16,483 nt of DNA, taken from contig RZYX01000041.1 in assembly GCA_009930155.1 (NCBI GenBank), positions 1-16,483 on the forward strand, written 5' to 3'. The position numbers were made by a program, and so were the translations under genes. Within the stretch, counting starts at the first letter, position 1; each line of letters begins with the position of its first letter. Under the pieces are notes generated by a model. It was not told the origin of the DNA. It worked only from the letters and a program-made list of their open reading frames with translations, and ran no database searches. Origin of the DNA: Clostridia bacterium (lineage in GTDB: Bacteria > Bacillota_A > Clostridia > Oscillospirales > Acutalibacteraceae). Positions 1-8,064 of this stretch are shown piece by piece.

Positions 1-16
1 TGTAACGTACTGACAT
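1..16 (-). CDS. 5' tip of a leftward gene running out of the window
   Basis: Read on the minus strand, positions 33-25 give AAAAGGAGG. An 8-base spacer follows, then ATG at 16-14, and the frame stays open to the window edge with the first residues MSVRY. The Shine-Dalgarno match and its spacing are as good as those of the confirmed genes here, and a plausible promoter lies just upstream. Only five codons are visible, so no family can be assigned. Its direction is opposite to the adjacent tail operon. It may belong to a mobile element or another insertion that removed the start of the tail hub gene, but that is inference. It could also be a regulatory gene of the prophage itself. Confidence 0.45.
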
Positions 17-51
17 TGTTCAGTCCTCCTTTTGGATAATTAATATTATAT

Positions 52-79
52 ATCATATTAATCGTACAAGGTGTTACAA
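52..79 (-). promoter_or_regulatory. Possible promoter for the leftward gene at the window edge
   Basis: On the minus strand, TTGTAA (79-74) is followed by a 16-base spacer and TATGAT (57-52). The -10 box matches the consensus at five of six positions and the -35 at four of six. It lies about 20 bases upstream of the strong Shine-Dalgarno at 33-25. The region is very AT-rich, so chance matches are possible. A TATAAT at 50-45 is a perfect hexamer but has no -35 at proper spacing. Confidence 0.35.
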
Positions 80-107
80 ATTTAATATACCACTACAGTT
101 TCAGGGT

Positions 108-866
108 ATGGTGGACGAGCAAAGAACCATTTGTAACGAGGGCGGAATACTCATAAAAATCAGTGCCCGCTCAAACTCACAAGTAATAGACAATGAGGCA
201 TTGCCAATAACATACAGCAGACCGTCGCTTGAGGACATATATAAAAACCACTTAAAGCCATTTGGAATTGTGGGTGTTTTGGGCTCTGGTATATGTCAGG
301 GTGATTTTGCAGTTTCTAAGGGTACTTGCCATTGGTCGGTGGTTGAGGAGTTTTGTGAATGTGTTTTAAATGTTTCACCAAAGATTACAAATCAGGGGTA
401 TCTTGATGCACGGCAAAGCGGGTGGGATGAAGAGCCAGTTGTGTTTAGCAACTCTCTTAGTGCGAGTTACCGTTTCTTTTCTGCACAGGTAAAGTATAAG
501 CGGTATGGCGTTGTTGGGCAGATGTATTACAAAAGTGACTCTGCTAAGGGCTATGAAGGGGTGCAGATAAATGAGGATGCAAGAAAGAGAAAAATAACAA
601 CACAGCGGTATTTAAACTTGTCTGGTTCACAAAAATGGGAAAGGCAGTATAGACTCCAAAGAGAGATTGAAAAAACACTTAAGGGTAGCAATGAGATTGA
701 ATTGAGTGTCCCGTTTGATTGCTTTTTACAAATTGGAGCAGCTGCAAGTTTCTTTGATGAGCGTTTAGGCAGCTTTACAAATTACCGCATATTTCAAATA
801 GAACACACAATCTCAAATGCAGGTAAGAAGTGTGAGGTAATACTTCGTCCCGCAGAGCATTTTTGA
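108..866 (+). CDS. Phage baseplate hub protein (gpD/XkdQ-like), probably 5'-truncated
   Basis: The protein resembles the late-control gpD/XkdQ/YqbQ hub of contractile tails, which forms the central baseplate ring and holds the spike. The recognisable segment is near the start: ISARSNSQVIDNEALPITYS, then SLEDIYKNHLKPFG, the conserved block of this family. Only 252 residues follow the first ATG, while family members are usually well over 300 residues with an additional N-terminal beta domain. The ATG at 108 has no Shine-Dalgarno. The frame is open back to 6, and the residues just before the ATG (PLQFQG) also look like family sequence, so true homology probably starts near 85-90 and ends abruptly upstream. 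I infer loss of the 5' part by insertion or rearrangement. The stop at 864-866 lies 17 bases before the next start. Confidence 0.7.
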   Translation: MVDEQRTICNEGGILIKISARSNSQVIDNEALPITYSRPSLEDIYKNHLKPFGIVGVLGSGICQGDFAVSKGTCHWSVVEEFCECVLNVSPKITNQGYLDARQSGWDEEPVVFSNSLSASYRFFSAQVKYKRYGVVGQMYYKSDSAKGYEGVQINEDARKRKITTQRYLNLSGSQKWERQYRLQREIEKTLKGSNEIELSVPFDCFLQIGAAASFFDERLGSFTNYRIFQIEHTISNAGKKCEVILRPAEHF

Positions 867-883
867 TTATTGGGAGGGCTTTT

Positions 884-1246
884 ATGTGGATTACAAAACA
901 GCTGGTACAAAAAGAAAAAGTCACTAATGCCACATCGGCACAGGTGACTATGACGGACAAAAACGCAGTTTGCACAACAGGCTCAGCAGAGCACAGATAT
1001 ATTCCTATTTATGCACCTTATGGAATTGACAGTGTTCCACCCTTTGGTGCACAGGTTTTGCTTCTGGACAGTGAAAACGGCACAGTCTGTGCAGGAACTC
1101 TTTGCGAAACAGGGCAGGCACAGGCTGGGGAACTTAGATTGTTTTCTCAGGGCGGTGCATATATCGTGCTTAAAAATGACGGAGATATTTTGCTGAACGG
1201 TGTTAGGATTACAAAGGAAGGCAGAATAATTCAAGTGGGGGAATGA
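884..1246 (+). CDS. Small phage baseplate spike/assembly protein (gpV-like)
   Basis: This 120-residue protein looks like the gpV/gp45 family, the trimeric spike that sits under the hub and pierces the cell surface. The central part (PIYAPYGIDSVPPFGAQVLL, then GELRLFSQGGAYIVLKNDGD) matches the OB-fold and the start of the beta-helical stalk; the stalk ends with NGVRITKEGRII. It is short for the family. I chose the ATG at 884 because GGGAGGG sits at 872-878, five bases upstream. An in-frame ATG at 863 overlaps the hub stop and has no better site. The gene stops one base before the gp25-like gene, consistent with translational coupling in one tail operon. Confidence 0.72.
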   Translation: MWITKQLVQKEKVTNATSAQVTMTDKNAVCTTGSAEHRYIPIYAPYGIDSVPPFGAQVLLLDSENGTVCAGTLCETGQAQAGELRLFSQGGAYIVLKNDGDILLNGVRITKEGRIIQVGE

Positions 1247-1247
1247 T

Positions 1248-1598
1248 ATGGATACATTGATTGAAAATGGCGATTTTAAGCTATCGCAAAATGGATTGCC
1301 CACTGCGATTGTTGGAGTGAGCGAACTTTTGCAACGGGCAAGATTTTGTCTTTGTGTTCCAAAAGGCAGCTTTTTGCATAACAAAAACTTTGGTAGCAGG
1401 TTTGCGGAGTTGCTTGATAGCACAATTTCGGCAAAGGAGGCTTTTGCGCTTTCTATGGCACAGGAGTCGCTTAAAAATCAGCCGCAAATAACCGCATATT
1501 TGGCACAGATTCAGTATGCACAGGATGGAGAAATAAACGCTGTTAAAATAATGTTGCTTATAGAAAACAGTACAGAGGAAGTGATAGTGGAGTTATGA
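1248..1598 (+). CDS. gp25/gpW-like baseplate wedge protein
   Basis: This 116-residue protein has the length and layout of the gpW/gp25 family, a small wedge component that links the hub to the sheath-initiating ring in contractile tails. The segment GVSELLQRARFCLCVPKGSF, followed by FGSRFAELLD, corresponds to the family's conserved core, with its usual proximal hydrophobic helix and arginine-rich turn. The start ATG follows GGGGGAATGAT and overlaps nothing. The gene's stop shares the ATGA overlap with the following J-like gene, as expected for stoichiometric baseplate proteins. Assignment rests on both sequence and position (V, then W, then J), which is the canonical P2/PBSX-like order. Confidence 0.72.
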   Translation: MDTLIENGDFKLSQNGLPTAIVGVSELLQRARFCLCVPKGSFLHNKNFGSRFAELLDSTISAKEAFALSMAQESLKNQPQITAYLAQIQYAQDGEINAVKIMLLIENSTEEVIVEL

Positions 1599-2671
1599 TA
1601 GAGATACTTACATATGATGAAATATTGGCACAAATGAAAGCAGAGTTCAAAGAAAAAAGTGGTTTTGAGGCAGATGATGCAACAGATATTGGCATAAGAT
1701 TGCAACTGCTTGCGGGGCAATTGTTCTCGCAAAGTGCGGACATAAGCTTTGTCTCAAGGCAATTGTTTTTGCAAACAGCTACGGGCGAATATTTGGATAT
1801 GCATACACATATGCGTGGCCTTTCAAGGCAGGAAGCAACAAAAGCACATGGTACAGCACGATTTTTTACATCAGAGGCGGCACAGGCAGACATAATAATT
1901 GCACAGGACACACAGTGCGCTATTTCGGGAGAAGACGAGCAAAGATATGTAACAACGCAGGAGGTAACTCTTTTGCAAGGTCAAACACAGGTGGATGTGC
2001 CGATTGTGGCAACAAGCAGTGGTAAAAATGGCAATGCGGCAGTTGGGGTTGTTACTATGCTTGTAAATCCGCCACAGGGAATAATTAGTGTTACAAACAT
2101 AACAGAATTGACGGGTGGCGGTGACCAAGAAAGTGACGAGCTACTGCGAGAGCGAATTATGCAAAGTTATCAGAAAATGTCAAACGGAGCAAATTTGCAA
2201 TTTTATAAAGAGCTTGCAATGCAAAATCCAAGAGTTGTTTCTGCAAATGTTATAAGTGCGGCAAGGGGAGCGGGCACGATTGATGTTGTTTTTGACACTG
2301 CCGAAGAGGAAGACGAACAGATAACAGAAATTCAAAACGAGCTTGATGCAACATTTGCTGTTTCCAGGGAAATAGGAACAGATGTAAAAGCCTCTTTTTA
2401 CCAACCGAAGTTTATTAATTTTTTAGTCTATATAAAGGTAAAATCAGGCTTTGGTTCCAGTGAGGTAATAGCGCAATGTGAAGATAAAATAAATGAGTAT
2501 GCTGAATCACTTCGTGTTGGAGAAGATTGTATAAAAGCAAGGCTAGGCAATGTTCTTTATAACATTGATGGAGTGGATAATTATAATATTGTATCGCCAT
2601 ACGAGGACACAAGCATATCAGGTGAAAGAAAAATTAAAGCTTATAAGATAACTGTTACTGATGTGTTTTAA
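1595..2671 (+). CDS. Baseplate J-like protein
   Basis: This 358-residue protein belongs to the baseplate J/gp47 (XkdT-like) group, which forms the wedge arms around the hub. Supporting features are the N-terminal helix with GFEADDATDIGIRLQLLAGQ and the central TGGGDQESDELLRERIMQSY, which is the most conserved block of this family. Further C-terminal, the VVSANVISAARGAGTIDVVF stretch is typical of the alpha/beta middle domain. Full length fits the family. Its start codon overlaps the stop of the gp25-like gene (ATGA at 1595-1598), and AGAGGAAG upstream may help reinitiation. Confidence is high for the family, moderate for exact phage lineage. Confidence 0.85.
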   Translation: MIEILTYDEILAQMKAEFKEKSGFEADDATDIGIRLQLLAGQLFSQSADISFVSRQLFLQTATGEYLDMHTHMRGLSRQEATKAHGTARFFTSEAAQADIIIAQDTQCAISGEDEQRYVTTQEVTLLQGQTQVDVPIVATSSGKNGNAAVGVVTMLVNPPQGIISVTNITELTGGGDQESDELLRERIMQSYQKMSNGANLQFYKELAMQNPRVVSANVISAARGAGTIDVVFDTAEEEDEQITEIQNELDATFAVSREIGTDVKASFYQPKFINFLVYIKVKSGFGSSEVIAQCEDKINEYAESLRVGEDCIKARLGNVLYNIDGVDNYNIVSPYEDTSISGERKIKAYKITVTDVF

Positions 2672-2682
2672 AGGAGATAAAG

Positions 2683-3255
2683 ATGATTACTGATACATTG
2701 GATCAACTTAAAAGTATGCTCTCACCTCTGGGCATTTACAACACAGATTCCAGCACAACTTTAAACGCAGAACTTTGTGCTTATGCGTGTGGAATAAATC
2801 TTGTAAAAGCACAAACTCAAAAATTGCTTGAAGAGGGGTTTGTGCAAACAGCTCAGGATTTTGGGCTTGAGTTGCGTGAAGATATGTTGGCAATAAGCCC
2901 AAATCAGACGCTAGAGCTCAGGCGTGAAGAGATAGTAGAAAAGCTTAGCACTGTGAGTGGGCAATGGAGCTTGCCAAAAGTTAAAAGTGAAATTGAGCAG
3001 ACGGGCTTTGATGGAAGTATTTTGGAAAACTTTGAAGAGCAACGGCTAACTATAGGGTTTACATCGCCTGAAACTGCAACGCTTGAGGATTTAAGCACAG
3101 TTTATAAAACGATTAGGCCAATTATGCCAGCACATTTAGAAGTGCGTTCAAATATAGAGCCGATTAGCTGGGACGTATTTGATACGCTGGATGAGAATTT
3201 CGCGTATTTTGATAAGCTTGCGTTGTCGTTTGACAGCGTTGAGGTTATTTCATAA
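2683..3255 (+). CDS. Putative phage tail protein, YmfQ/DUF2313-like (gpI position)
   Basis: This 190-residue protein lies where P2-like phages encode gpI and PBSX-like elements encode the YmfQ/DUF2313 protein, between J and the fibre. The family link comes from the C-terminal part: IRPIMPAHLEV followed by an aromatic WDVFDTLDENF segment, which resembles the short W-D-x-L-D repeat seen in this family. The N-terminal half is helical (ELCAYACGINLVKAQTQKLL). AAAGGAGA upstream at about 2670 gives a good ribosome binding site, 12 bases after the J stop. It presumably connects fibres to the baseplate. The call rests on context plus weak motifs, so it is less certain than J. Confidence 0.65.
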   Translation: MITDTLDQLKSMLSPLGIYNTDSSTTLNAELCAYACGINLVKAQTQKLLEEGFVQTAQDFGLELREDMLAISPNQTLELRREEIVEKLSTVSGQWSLPKVKSEIEQTGFDGSILENFEEQRLTIGFTSPETATLEDLSTVYKTIRPIMPAHLEVRSNIEPISWDVFDTLDENFAYFDKLALSFDSVEVIS

Positions 3256-3274
3256 AAAAAACAAGGAGGATTTT

Positions 3275-3733
3275 ATGTCGAGTACAAGCAAAACACCAAA
3301 TTTAAATCTTAACAAGTGGATTGGTTCAGATATACCTAAAAGAGCTGATTTTAACTATGATAACGAAACATTAGACGATATTTGTGGAAATCATATTTCA
3401 GACATAGACATTCATATTACAACGGAAGAAAGAGCACTATGGAATACCCAATGTGTGGAGGGAACATATTTTGGCACAGGTGGAACAGAAAGAGAAATTA
3501 CACTTGATTTTAAGCCAAAGGCAGTTATAGTTTTCTCATACAACAAGCCGTTTGGGCTCGCAAATACAACGGATTGCTATGCGGCTATATCAACTCAGTT
3601 TATAAATTCAATAGGAATTGATTTTACAGAAACGGGTTTTAAAACTTATCATGGAAGTACGCATAGTGTTGATGGCATAATACCGATGTTTAATGTTGTA
3701 GGAATGGATTATGCATATTTAGCGTTTAAATAA
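3275..3733 (+). CDS. Short tail-fibre or receptor-binding-like protein
   Basis: This 152-residue protein is the last gene of the tail operon. The N-terminus (TPNLNLNKWIGSDIPKRADF, then NETLDDI) is the kind of sequence found at the start of many clostridial phage fibre or collar-like proteins. From about residue 62, GTYFGTGGTEREITLDFKPK continues into a beta-rich domain often found at fibre tips. I placed the start at 3275 because AAGGAGG at 3263-3269 lies five bases upstream; an earlier in-frame ATG at 3179 overlaps the previous gene and has no such site. No fibre-assembly chaperone or lysis gene follows. The role in host recognition is inferred from position and domain look. Confidence 0.6.
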   Translation: MSSTSKTPNLNLNKWIGSDIPKRADFNYDNETLDDICGNHISDIDIHITTEERALWNTQCVEGTYFGTGGTEREITLDFKPKAVIVFSYNKPFGLANTTDCYAAISTQFINSIGIDFTETGFKTYHGSTHSVDGIIPMFNVVGMDYAYLAFK

Positions 3734-3866
3734 AAACGGTATAGCGGTAGGTCTAGACTAAAATTGTAAAAGCAAAGAGATTTTCACAAAGAATTATATA
3801 AAGCACAAAACACCCTGTTTAGTTTTAAACTGAACAGGGTGTTTTTAATTTGTTTGAATGTTCTTA
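3734..3866. other. Intergenic gap between tail operon and mfd
   Basis: This 133-base gap separates two convergent transcription units. Apart from the terminator hairpin at 3807-3845 I see no gene. No duplicated attachment-site core can be identified, because the left end of the phage region is outside the window. Confidence 0.6.
3807..3845. terminator. Bidirectional intrinsic terminator
   Basis: Two 19-base arms (3807-3825 and 3827-3845) are complementary with a single G-T wobble; the core is ACACCCTGTT paired with AACAGGGTGT, and the innermost bases must open to form the loop. The rightward copy ends in GTTTTT and the leftward copy also ends in TTTT. It can therefore stop both the rightward tail operon and the leftward mfd transcript, which meet here. 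Confidence 0.88.
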
Positions 3867-6800
3867 TTAGCTATTTTGTTTTGCTTGCGACCTTTTCTTT
3901 TCGCTCGTCAGTATCATTAAAGATTCTTTTAACACATCCACATTTTTCTGTGTGGGAGGAACTTTAACAGAAATATAGGGTTTTGAACCCGCACTAACAA
4001 GAACTCGACCACGCATAAGCTGGGATATCCGTGAAACACCTTTCATGTCTATATCGTTTGAATATAACAGAAGATTTTCTCCACTTTGACCAATTTCATA
4101 AATTCCCAGTTGAGCCGCAGTATTTCGAAGAAGAGAAACCTCAACAAGCCCAAGAACACTCTCTGGTGGGTCTCCAAAACGGTCGATTAGCTCATCTATT
4201 ACATCTAAAGAATCATCATTTGTGCGTATATCTGCAATTCTGCGATATATTGCAAGCCTTTGTGGAACGCTTGTTATATAGTCATCTGGAATGTGTGCGT
4301 CTAACTGAACATCAATCAAACATTCTTTTTCATGCTTTAGTGGTTTATTGCCTTTTTCCTCATCCACTGCTTCGCTAAGCAATCTTATATACATATCATA
4401 GCCGACTGATTCCATGTGCCCATGTTGCTGTGCTCCCAAAACATTGCCAGCTCCACGCAGCTCCAAGTCACGCATTGCAATTTTAAATCCAGAGCCAAAC
4501 TCCGTATATTCTCTGATTGCAGAGAGCCTGCGTGCTGCGATTTCTGTAATTTGCTTGCCCCTTGTAAAGGTGAAATATGCCGATGCACGGCGTGAGGAAC
4601 GGCCTATTCGCCCTCTTATTTGATGCAGTTGTGAAAGACCTAGAGCGTCAGAATTTTCTATTATCAGTGTGTTTACATTTGGCACATCCACACCCGTTTC
4701 TATTATGGTTGTGCATATTAGAACATCAATTTCGGCATCGAGTAGCCTACGCCAAACATCGCTCAGTTCTTCCTCTGTCATTTTTCCGTGTGCCACAGCT
4801 ATTCGAGCATCGGGCAAAAGCTCCGAAAGATTGCTTGCAACTTTTGCAATTGTTTCTACCTTGTTGTGCATATAATAAACTTGGCCACCACGACGCATTT
4901 CTTTTTCTATTGCAGAGGTTATAACACCCGCATCATATTCCAAAACATAGGACTGCACAGGGTGCCGATCTTGTGGAGCTTCCTCGATAATAGACATATC
5001 CCTAATGCCTGTCATTGCCATGTTAAGCGTTCTTGGAATAGGTGTTGCCGACAGAGTGAGAACATCAACATTTGGAAACATTTCTTTTAGGCGTTCTTTT
5101 TGAGCCACACCAAAACGCTGTTCCTCATCAACTATAAGTAGCCCCAAATCTTTAAACTCAATATCTTTTGAAATTAGTCTGTGAGTACCAACTATCAAAT
5201 CAACACTGCCTCGACGCATTTGTGTTGTTATCTTTTTTTGTTGTGCAGGCGTTCTAAAACGGGAAAGCATTTCAGTTTCCACAGGAAAGCCGTCAAATCT
5301 TTTTAAGATGGTTTGATAATGCTGAAATGCAAGAATAGTGGTTGGAACAAGCATTGCACACTGCTTGCCGTCTGCAATGCATTTAAAAGCAGCACGAAGA
5401 GCAACTTCCGTTTTGCCAAAACCAACATCACCACAAAGCAATCTATCCATTGGGTATGGTTTTTCCATATCCCTTTTTATTTCATCTATGCAGCGTAACT
5501 GGTCGTCTGTTTCGTCATAAGGGAAACGGCGTTCAAAGTCGTTTTGCATATCAACATCGGGCGAAAAGGCAAAGCCTGGAGTTTTTATTCTGTTTGCATA
5601 AAGTTCTGTAAGCTCCTTTGCCATGTCTTTTACAGCACTGCGAACCTTGCTTTTTGATTTTTCCCATTCTTTTCCACCAATGCGGTTTAGCTTGACTGTT
5701 TTTGTTTCTTCTTTAGGTCCAATGTATTTTGCAACAGTATCAAGTTGAGTTACAGGAACATATAAAACATCCTGTTTTGCATATTTTATTTTTATATAAT
5801 CTTTTGTAAGTCCGCCGACTTTAAGACAATTAATGCCGTCAAAAATACCGATTCCGTGTGCGGATTGAACAACATAGTCACCCTTATGAAGTTCATCAAG
5901 GCTTGTAAAAGCGTTTGCAATTTTTTTAATTTTTTTCTTTCTTGCTTGCGGGTTTTCTGTTTGGCGTCCTTGCGTTATAAGTAAAAACTTTAGCTCTTTA
6001 TAATCCATTCCCGCTGAAAGGCTGCCTGGCATTATGCTTATTTGACCTTTTGCAAATTCCTTTGGGGGCTTTTTAAAAAATGTTGCGTTATATCCGTCTT
6101 GCGAGAGTTCTCTTGCAAGGTTTTTTGCCGCTTTGTCTGCACCGCACATAATAGCTACGGTGTAGTCGCTAAGATTATGTGGTAAGAAATCATCTTTAAG
6201 CACAGAGATAGCACCGCTCCAAACAGATAGCTGCTGTGGGGTTATACTATAAAGCTCTTTAATGGGCGTGTCAAAACTGCCTCTTGTGAAAGTGTCTGCA
6301 TATATTGCCCCAAAATCTTTATAGATATGGCAAAGAGAGGTGAAGTCAAGCAAAAAGTCGTCAAGTCCACGGCAAAGAGTTCCGCTTTCAAATGCCGCTT
6401 TTATTTCCTCTTGCATTAGCCTTGTTGTGGCAAGGGCTTTTTCTTTTATCGCTTGAGTTTCGCAAACAAAAAGTTGCCCATTTTTTAAATAATCAAAGAT
6501 TGTTGCTGGCTTTTCATAGGCAAGCGACAAATATTTGTCATAAGATGAACCTTTTAGCCCCTCTGAAAAAGCTTGTGCATCTTGCAATAATTTTTGTTTC
6601 GCATTTGCACTCGTTTTGCCTTTAAGGTTTTCTGCAAAGGCTTCTATTTTTTGTGCTAGTTCTTCAGGGTTGTCAAACAAAATCTCGGTAGATGGCGTTA
6701 TTGTTATTTTACTTACATTTTCGCCACGTCTTTGAGTTTCAACATCAAACTCTGCCATTGTGTCAATGGTGTTGCCCCAAAGCTCAATACGAATCGGCAA

Positions 6801-7361
6801 CTGCCTGTGTGATGGGAAAAAGTCAATTATTCCGCCTCTTGTTGCAAATTGACCTGTGCCCTCTACAGACTCCGCTCTGGAATATCCTGCCTTTATAAGA
6901 GCCAAAACAAGATCTTCTACGGTTATATCATCGTTTTGACTGATTGTTATTGACCTTGATTTAATCTCAGATGGCGGAATTGTTTTTTGTATCGCAGCAC
7001 CAACACCACAAACAACAACATCGTATTTACCTTTTACCATATTCATAAGAACGCCAAGACGCTGCTGTTCGTACTCTCGGCTTTGAGCCTGAACATCGGC
7101 AAACGAAACATCACGAGAAGGATAAAAAAATGCAGATGTTCCCATTGCTTGTAAATCTCTTGTCAGCTTTTGTGCTGATGCCTCATCAGAGGTGATTACA
7201 AGACCCTTTTTGTCGCTGTCTTCACATATGGAATGTATAAAATGTGCCTTGTGGATAAGCGAAACTCCAGTAATACCAAGTGGTGTTTTACCGCCATGCA
7301 CAGCACGCAGTATGGCAGAATATTCATCGCTTTTAATTAGCTCTTTTGAAAAACAAGACAT
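3867..7361 (-). CDS. mfd: Transcription-repair coupling factor Mfd
   Basis: This 1164-residue protein is a full-length Mfd, the DNA translocase that removes RNA polymerase stalled at lesions and recruits UvrA. The N-terminal UvrB-like region occupies about residues 1-350, and a CarD-like RNA polymerase interaction domain starts near 490 (GDYVVQSAHGIGIFDGI). The superfamily 2 motor has Walker A GDVGFGKT (644-651), DEEQ (745-748), SATPIPRT (771-778) and GRIGRSSR (917-924). The translocation (TRG) segment follows with ELRGAGNVLGAQQHGHMESV near 967-986. The degenerate N-terminal P-loop region is normal for Mfd. The minus-strand ATG at 7361 has GGAG ten bases upstream. It is the last gene of the leftward housekeeping run, downstream of pth, and ends at the terminator shared with the tail operon. 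Confidence 0.97.
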   Translation of the reverse strand: MSCFSKELIKSDEYSAILRAVHGGKTPLGITGVSLIHKAHFIHSICEDSDKKGLVITSDEASAQKLTRDLQAMGTSAFFYPSRDVSFADVQAQSREYEQQRLGVLMNMVKGKYDVVVCGVGAAIQKTIPPSEIKSRSITISQNDDITVEDLVLALIKAGYSRAESVEGTGQFATRGGIIDFFPSHRQLPIRIELWGNTIDTMAEFDVETQRRGENVSKITITPSTEILFDNPEELAQKIEAFAENLKGKTSANAKQKLLQDAQAFSEGLKGSSYDKYLSLAYEKPATIFDYLKNGQLFVCETQAIKEKALATTRLMQEEIKAAFESGTLCRGLDDFLLDFTSLCHIYKDFGAIYADTFTRGSFDTPIKELYSITPQQLSVWSGAISVLKDDFLPHNLSDYTVAIMCGADKAAKNLARELSQDGYNATFFKKPPKEFAKGQISIMPGSLSAGMDYKELKFLLITQGRQTENPQARKKKIKKIANAFTSLDELHKGDYVVQSAHGIGIFDGINCLKVGGLTKDYIKIKYAKQDVLYVPVTQLDTVAKYIGPKEETKTVKLNRIGGKEWEKSKSKVRSAVKDMAKELTELYANRIKTPGFAFSPDVDMQNDFERRFPYDETDDQLRCIDEIKRDMEKPYPMDRLLCGDVGFGKTEVALRAAFKCIADGKQCAMLVPTTILAFQHYQTILKRFDGFPVETEMLSRFRTPAQQKKITTQMRRGSVDLIVGTHRLISKDIEFKDLGLLIVDEEQRFGVAQKERLKEMFPNVDVLTLSATPIPRTLNMAMTGIRDMSIIEEAPQDRHPVQSYVLEYDAGVITSAIEKEMRRGGQVYYMHNKVETIAKVASNLSELLPDARIAVAHGKMTEEELSDVWRRLLDAEIDVLICTTIIETGVDVPNVNTLIIENSDALGLSQLHQIRGRIGRSSRRASAYFTFTRGKQITEIAARRLSAIREYTEFGSGFKIAMRDLELRGAGNVLGAQQHGHMESVGYDMYIRLLSEAVDEEKGNKPLKHEKECLIDVQLDAHIPDDYITSVPQRLAIYRRIADIRTNDDSLDVIDELIDRFGDPPESVLGLVEVSLLRNTAAQLGIYEIGQSGENLLLYSNDIDMKGVSRISQLMRGRVLVSAGSKPYISVKVPPTQKNVDVLKESLMILTSEKKRSQAKQNS

Positions 7362-7390
7362 AGTTTATACACTCCATTTTAATAACGCAC

Positions 7391-7420
7391 AAAGCCCCAA
7401 CTCCTTTGGAGAGGGGGTTT
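7391..7420. repeat. Imperfect palindrome between pth and mfd, possible dispersed repeat
   Basis: CTCC (7401-7404) pairs with GGAG (7408-7411), then CCCC (7395-7398) pairs with GGGG (7413-7416), with the outer AAA/TTT closing the stem around an internal A/A mismatch. It lies 30 bases upstream of the mfd start, inside the 108-base gap after pth. The fold is GC-rich against an AT-rich background, which suggests a REP-like element or an attenuator or stabilising structure before mfd. Only one copy is visible. Confidence 0.4.
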
Positions 7421-7469
7421 GAGATATTCTAAATCAAAGCACTTTAAATTCATATTAATACATTATGCA

Positions 7470-8033
7470 TTAAGCGTTATATAAATTCATAGCTTTTTCA
7501 GCATTGCCTTTTATGATAAGTTTTGATGCCTCAATTGCATTTTCTATTGTATCATCAATTTTTTCTTGGTCTTTTTTATCAATCTTTGAAAGCACATAAT
7601 CCGCCAGAGCATAATCTGCATCAGGTTTGCCACCTATCCCTAGCTTTATGCGTGGAAAGTCTTGTGACTTTAAATGCTCGATAATACTTTTAATTCCATT
7701 GTGACCACCGCTTGAACCCTTACGCCTTATTCTTAAATTGCCTGGGTCAAGGCTGATATCATCAAAAGTTACAAGTACGTTTTCGGGCGGAATTTTATAA
7801 AAATTTGCAGCTTGCCCAACAGCCTCTCCACTATTGTTCATAAAGGTTTGGGGTTTCATAAGCAAGCATTTTTCGCCTAGTATGTTAACTTCTGCAACAA
7901 GGGCATTAAACTTTGAGCGGTCAACTTTTACTCCAAGTTCTTTAGCCAGTGCGTCAATAAACATAAAGCCAACATTGTGCCTTGTTTTTTGATATTTAAG
8001 CCCGGGATTTCCGAGCCCTACTATTAAATACAT
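7470..8033 (-). CDS. pth: Peptidyl-tRNA hydrolase
   Basis: This 187-residue protein is bacterial Pth, which cleaves peptidyl-tRNAs that drop off ribosomes so that the tRNA can be reused. All signature blocks are present: GLGNPG at 6-11, TRHNVGF with the catalytic His at residue 19, KPQTFMNNSG at about 60-69, DD near 91-92 for the catalytic aspartate, and GSSGGHNGIKSI with Asn 112. FPRIKLGIG closes the core. The start follows AGAGGAA on the minus strand. It sits 31 bases downstream of prs and 108 bases before mfd, the usual order in Gram-positive bacteria. Confidence 0.97.
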   Translation of the reverse strand: MYLIVGLGNPGLKYQKTRHNVGFMFIDALAKELGVKVDRSKFNALVAEVNILGEKCLLMKPQTFMNNSGEAVGQAANFYKIPPENVLVTFDDISLDPGNLRIRRKGSSGGHNGIKSIIEHLKSQDFPRIKLGIGGKPDADYALADYVLSKIDKKDQEKIDDTIENAIEASKLIIKGNAEKAMNLYNA

Positions 8034-8064
8034 TTTTATTCCTCTATCAATAATAAGTCATATG

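Noticed and set aside
1..78. TGTAAC (1-6) and GTTACA (73-78) as terminal inverted repeats of an inserted element
   Set aside because: Six bases is too short to distinguish from chance and the left end of any element would lie outside the window.
983..1423. Long minus-strand open frame (146 codons) across the spike and gp25 genes
   Set aside because: It lies antisense to two recognisable tail genes, shows no family motif, and has no ribosome binding site; a shadow frame.
3734..3806. Phage attachment site or tRNA fragment next to mfd
   Set aside because: No tRNA-like cloverleaf is visible and the partner attachment copy would be outside the window, so it cannot be supported.
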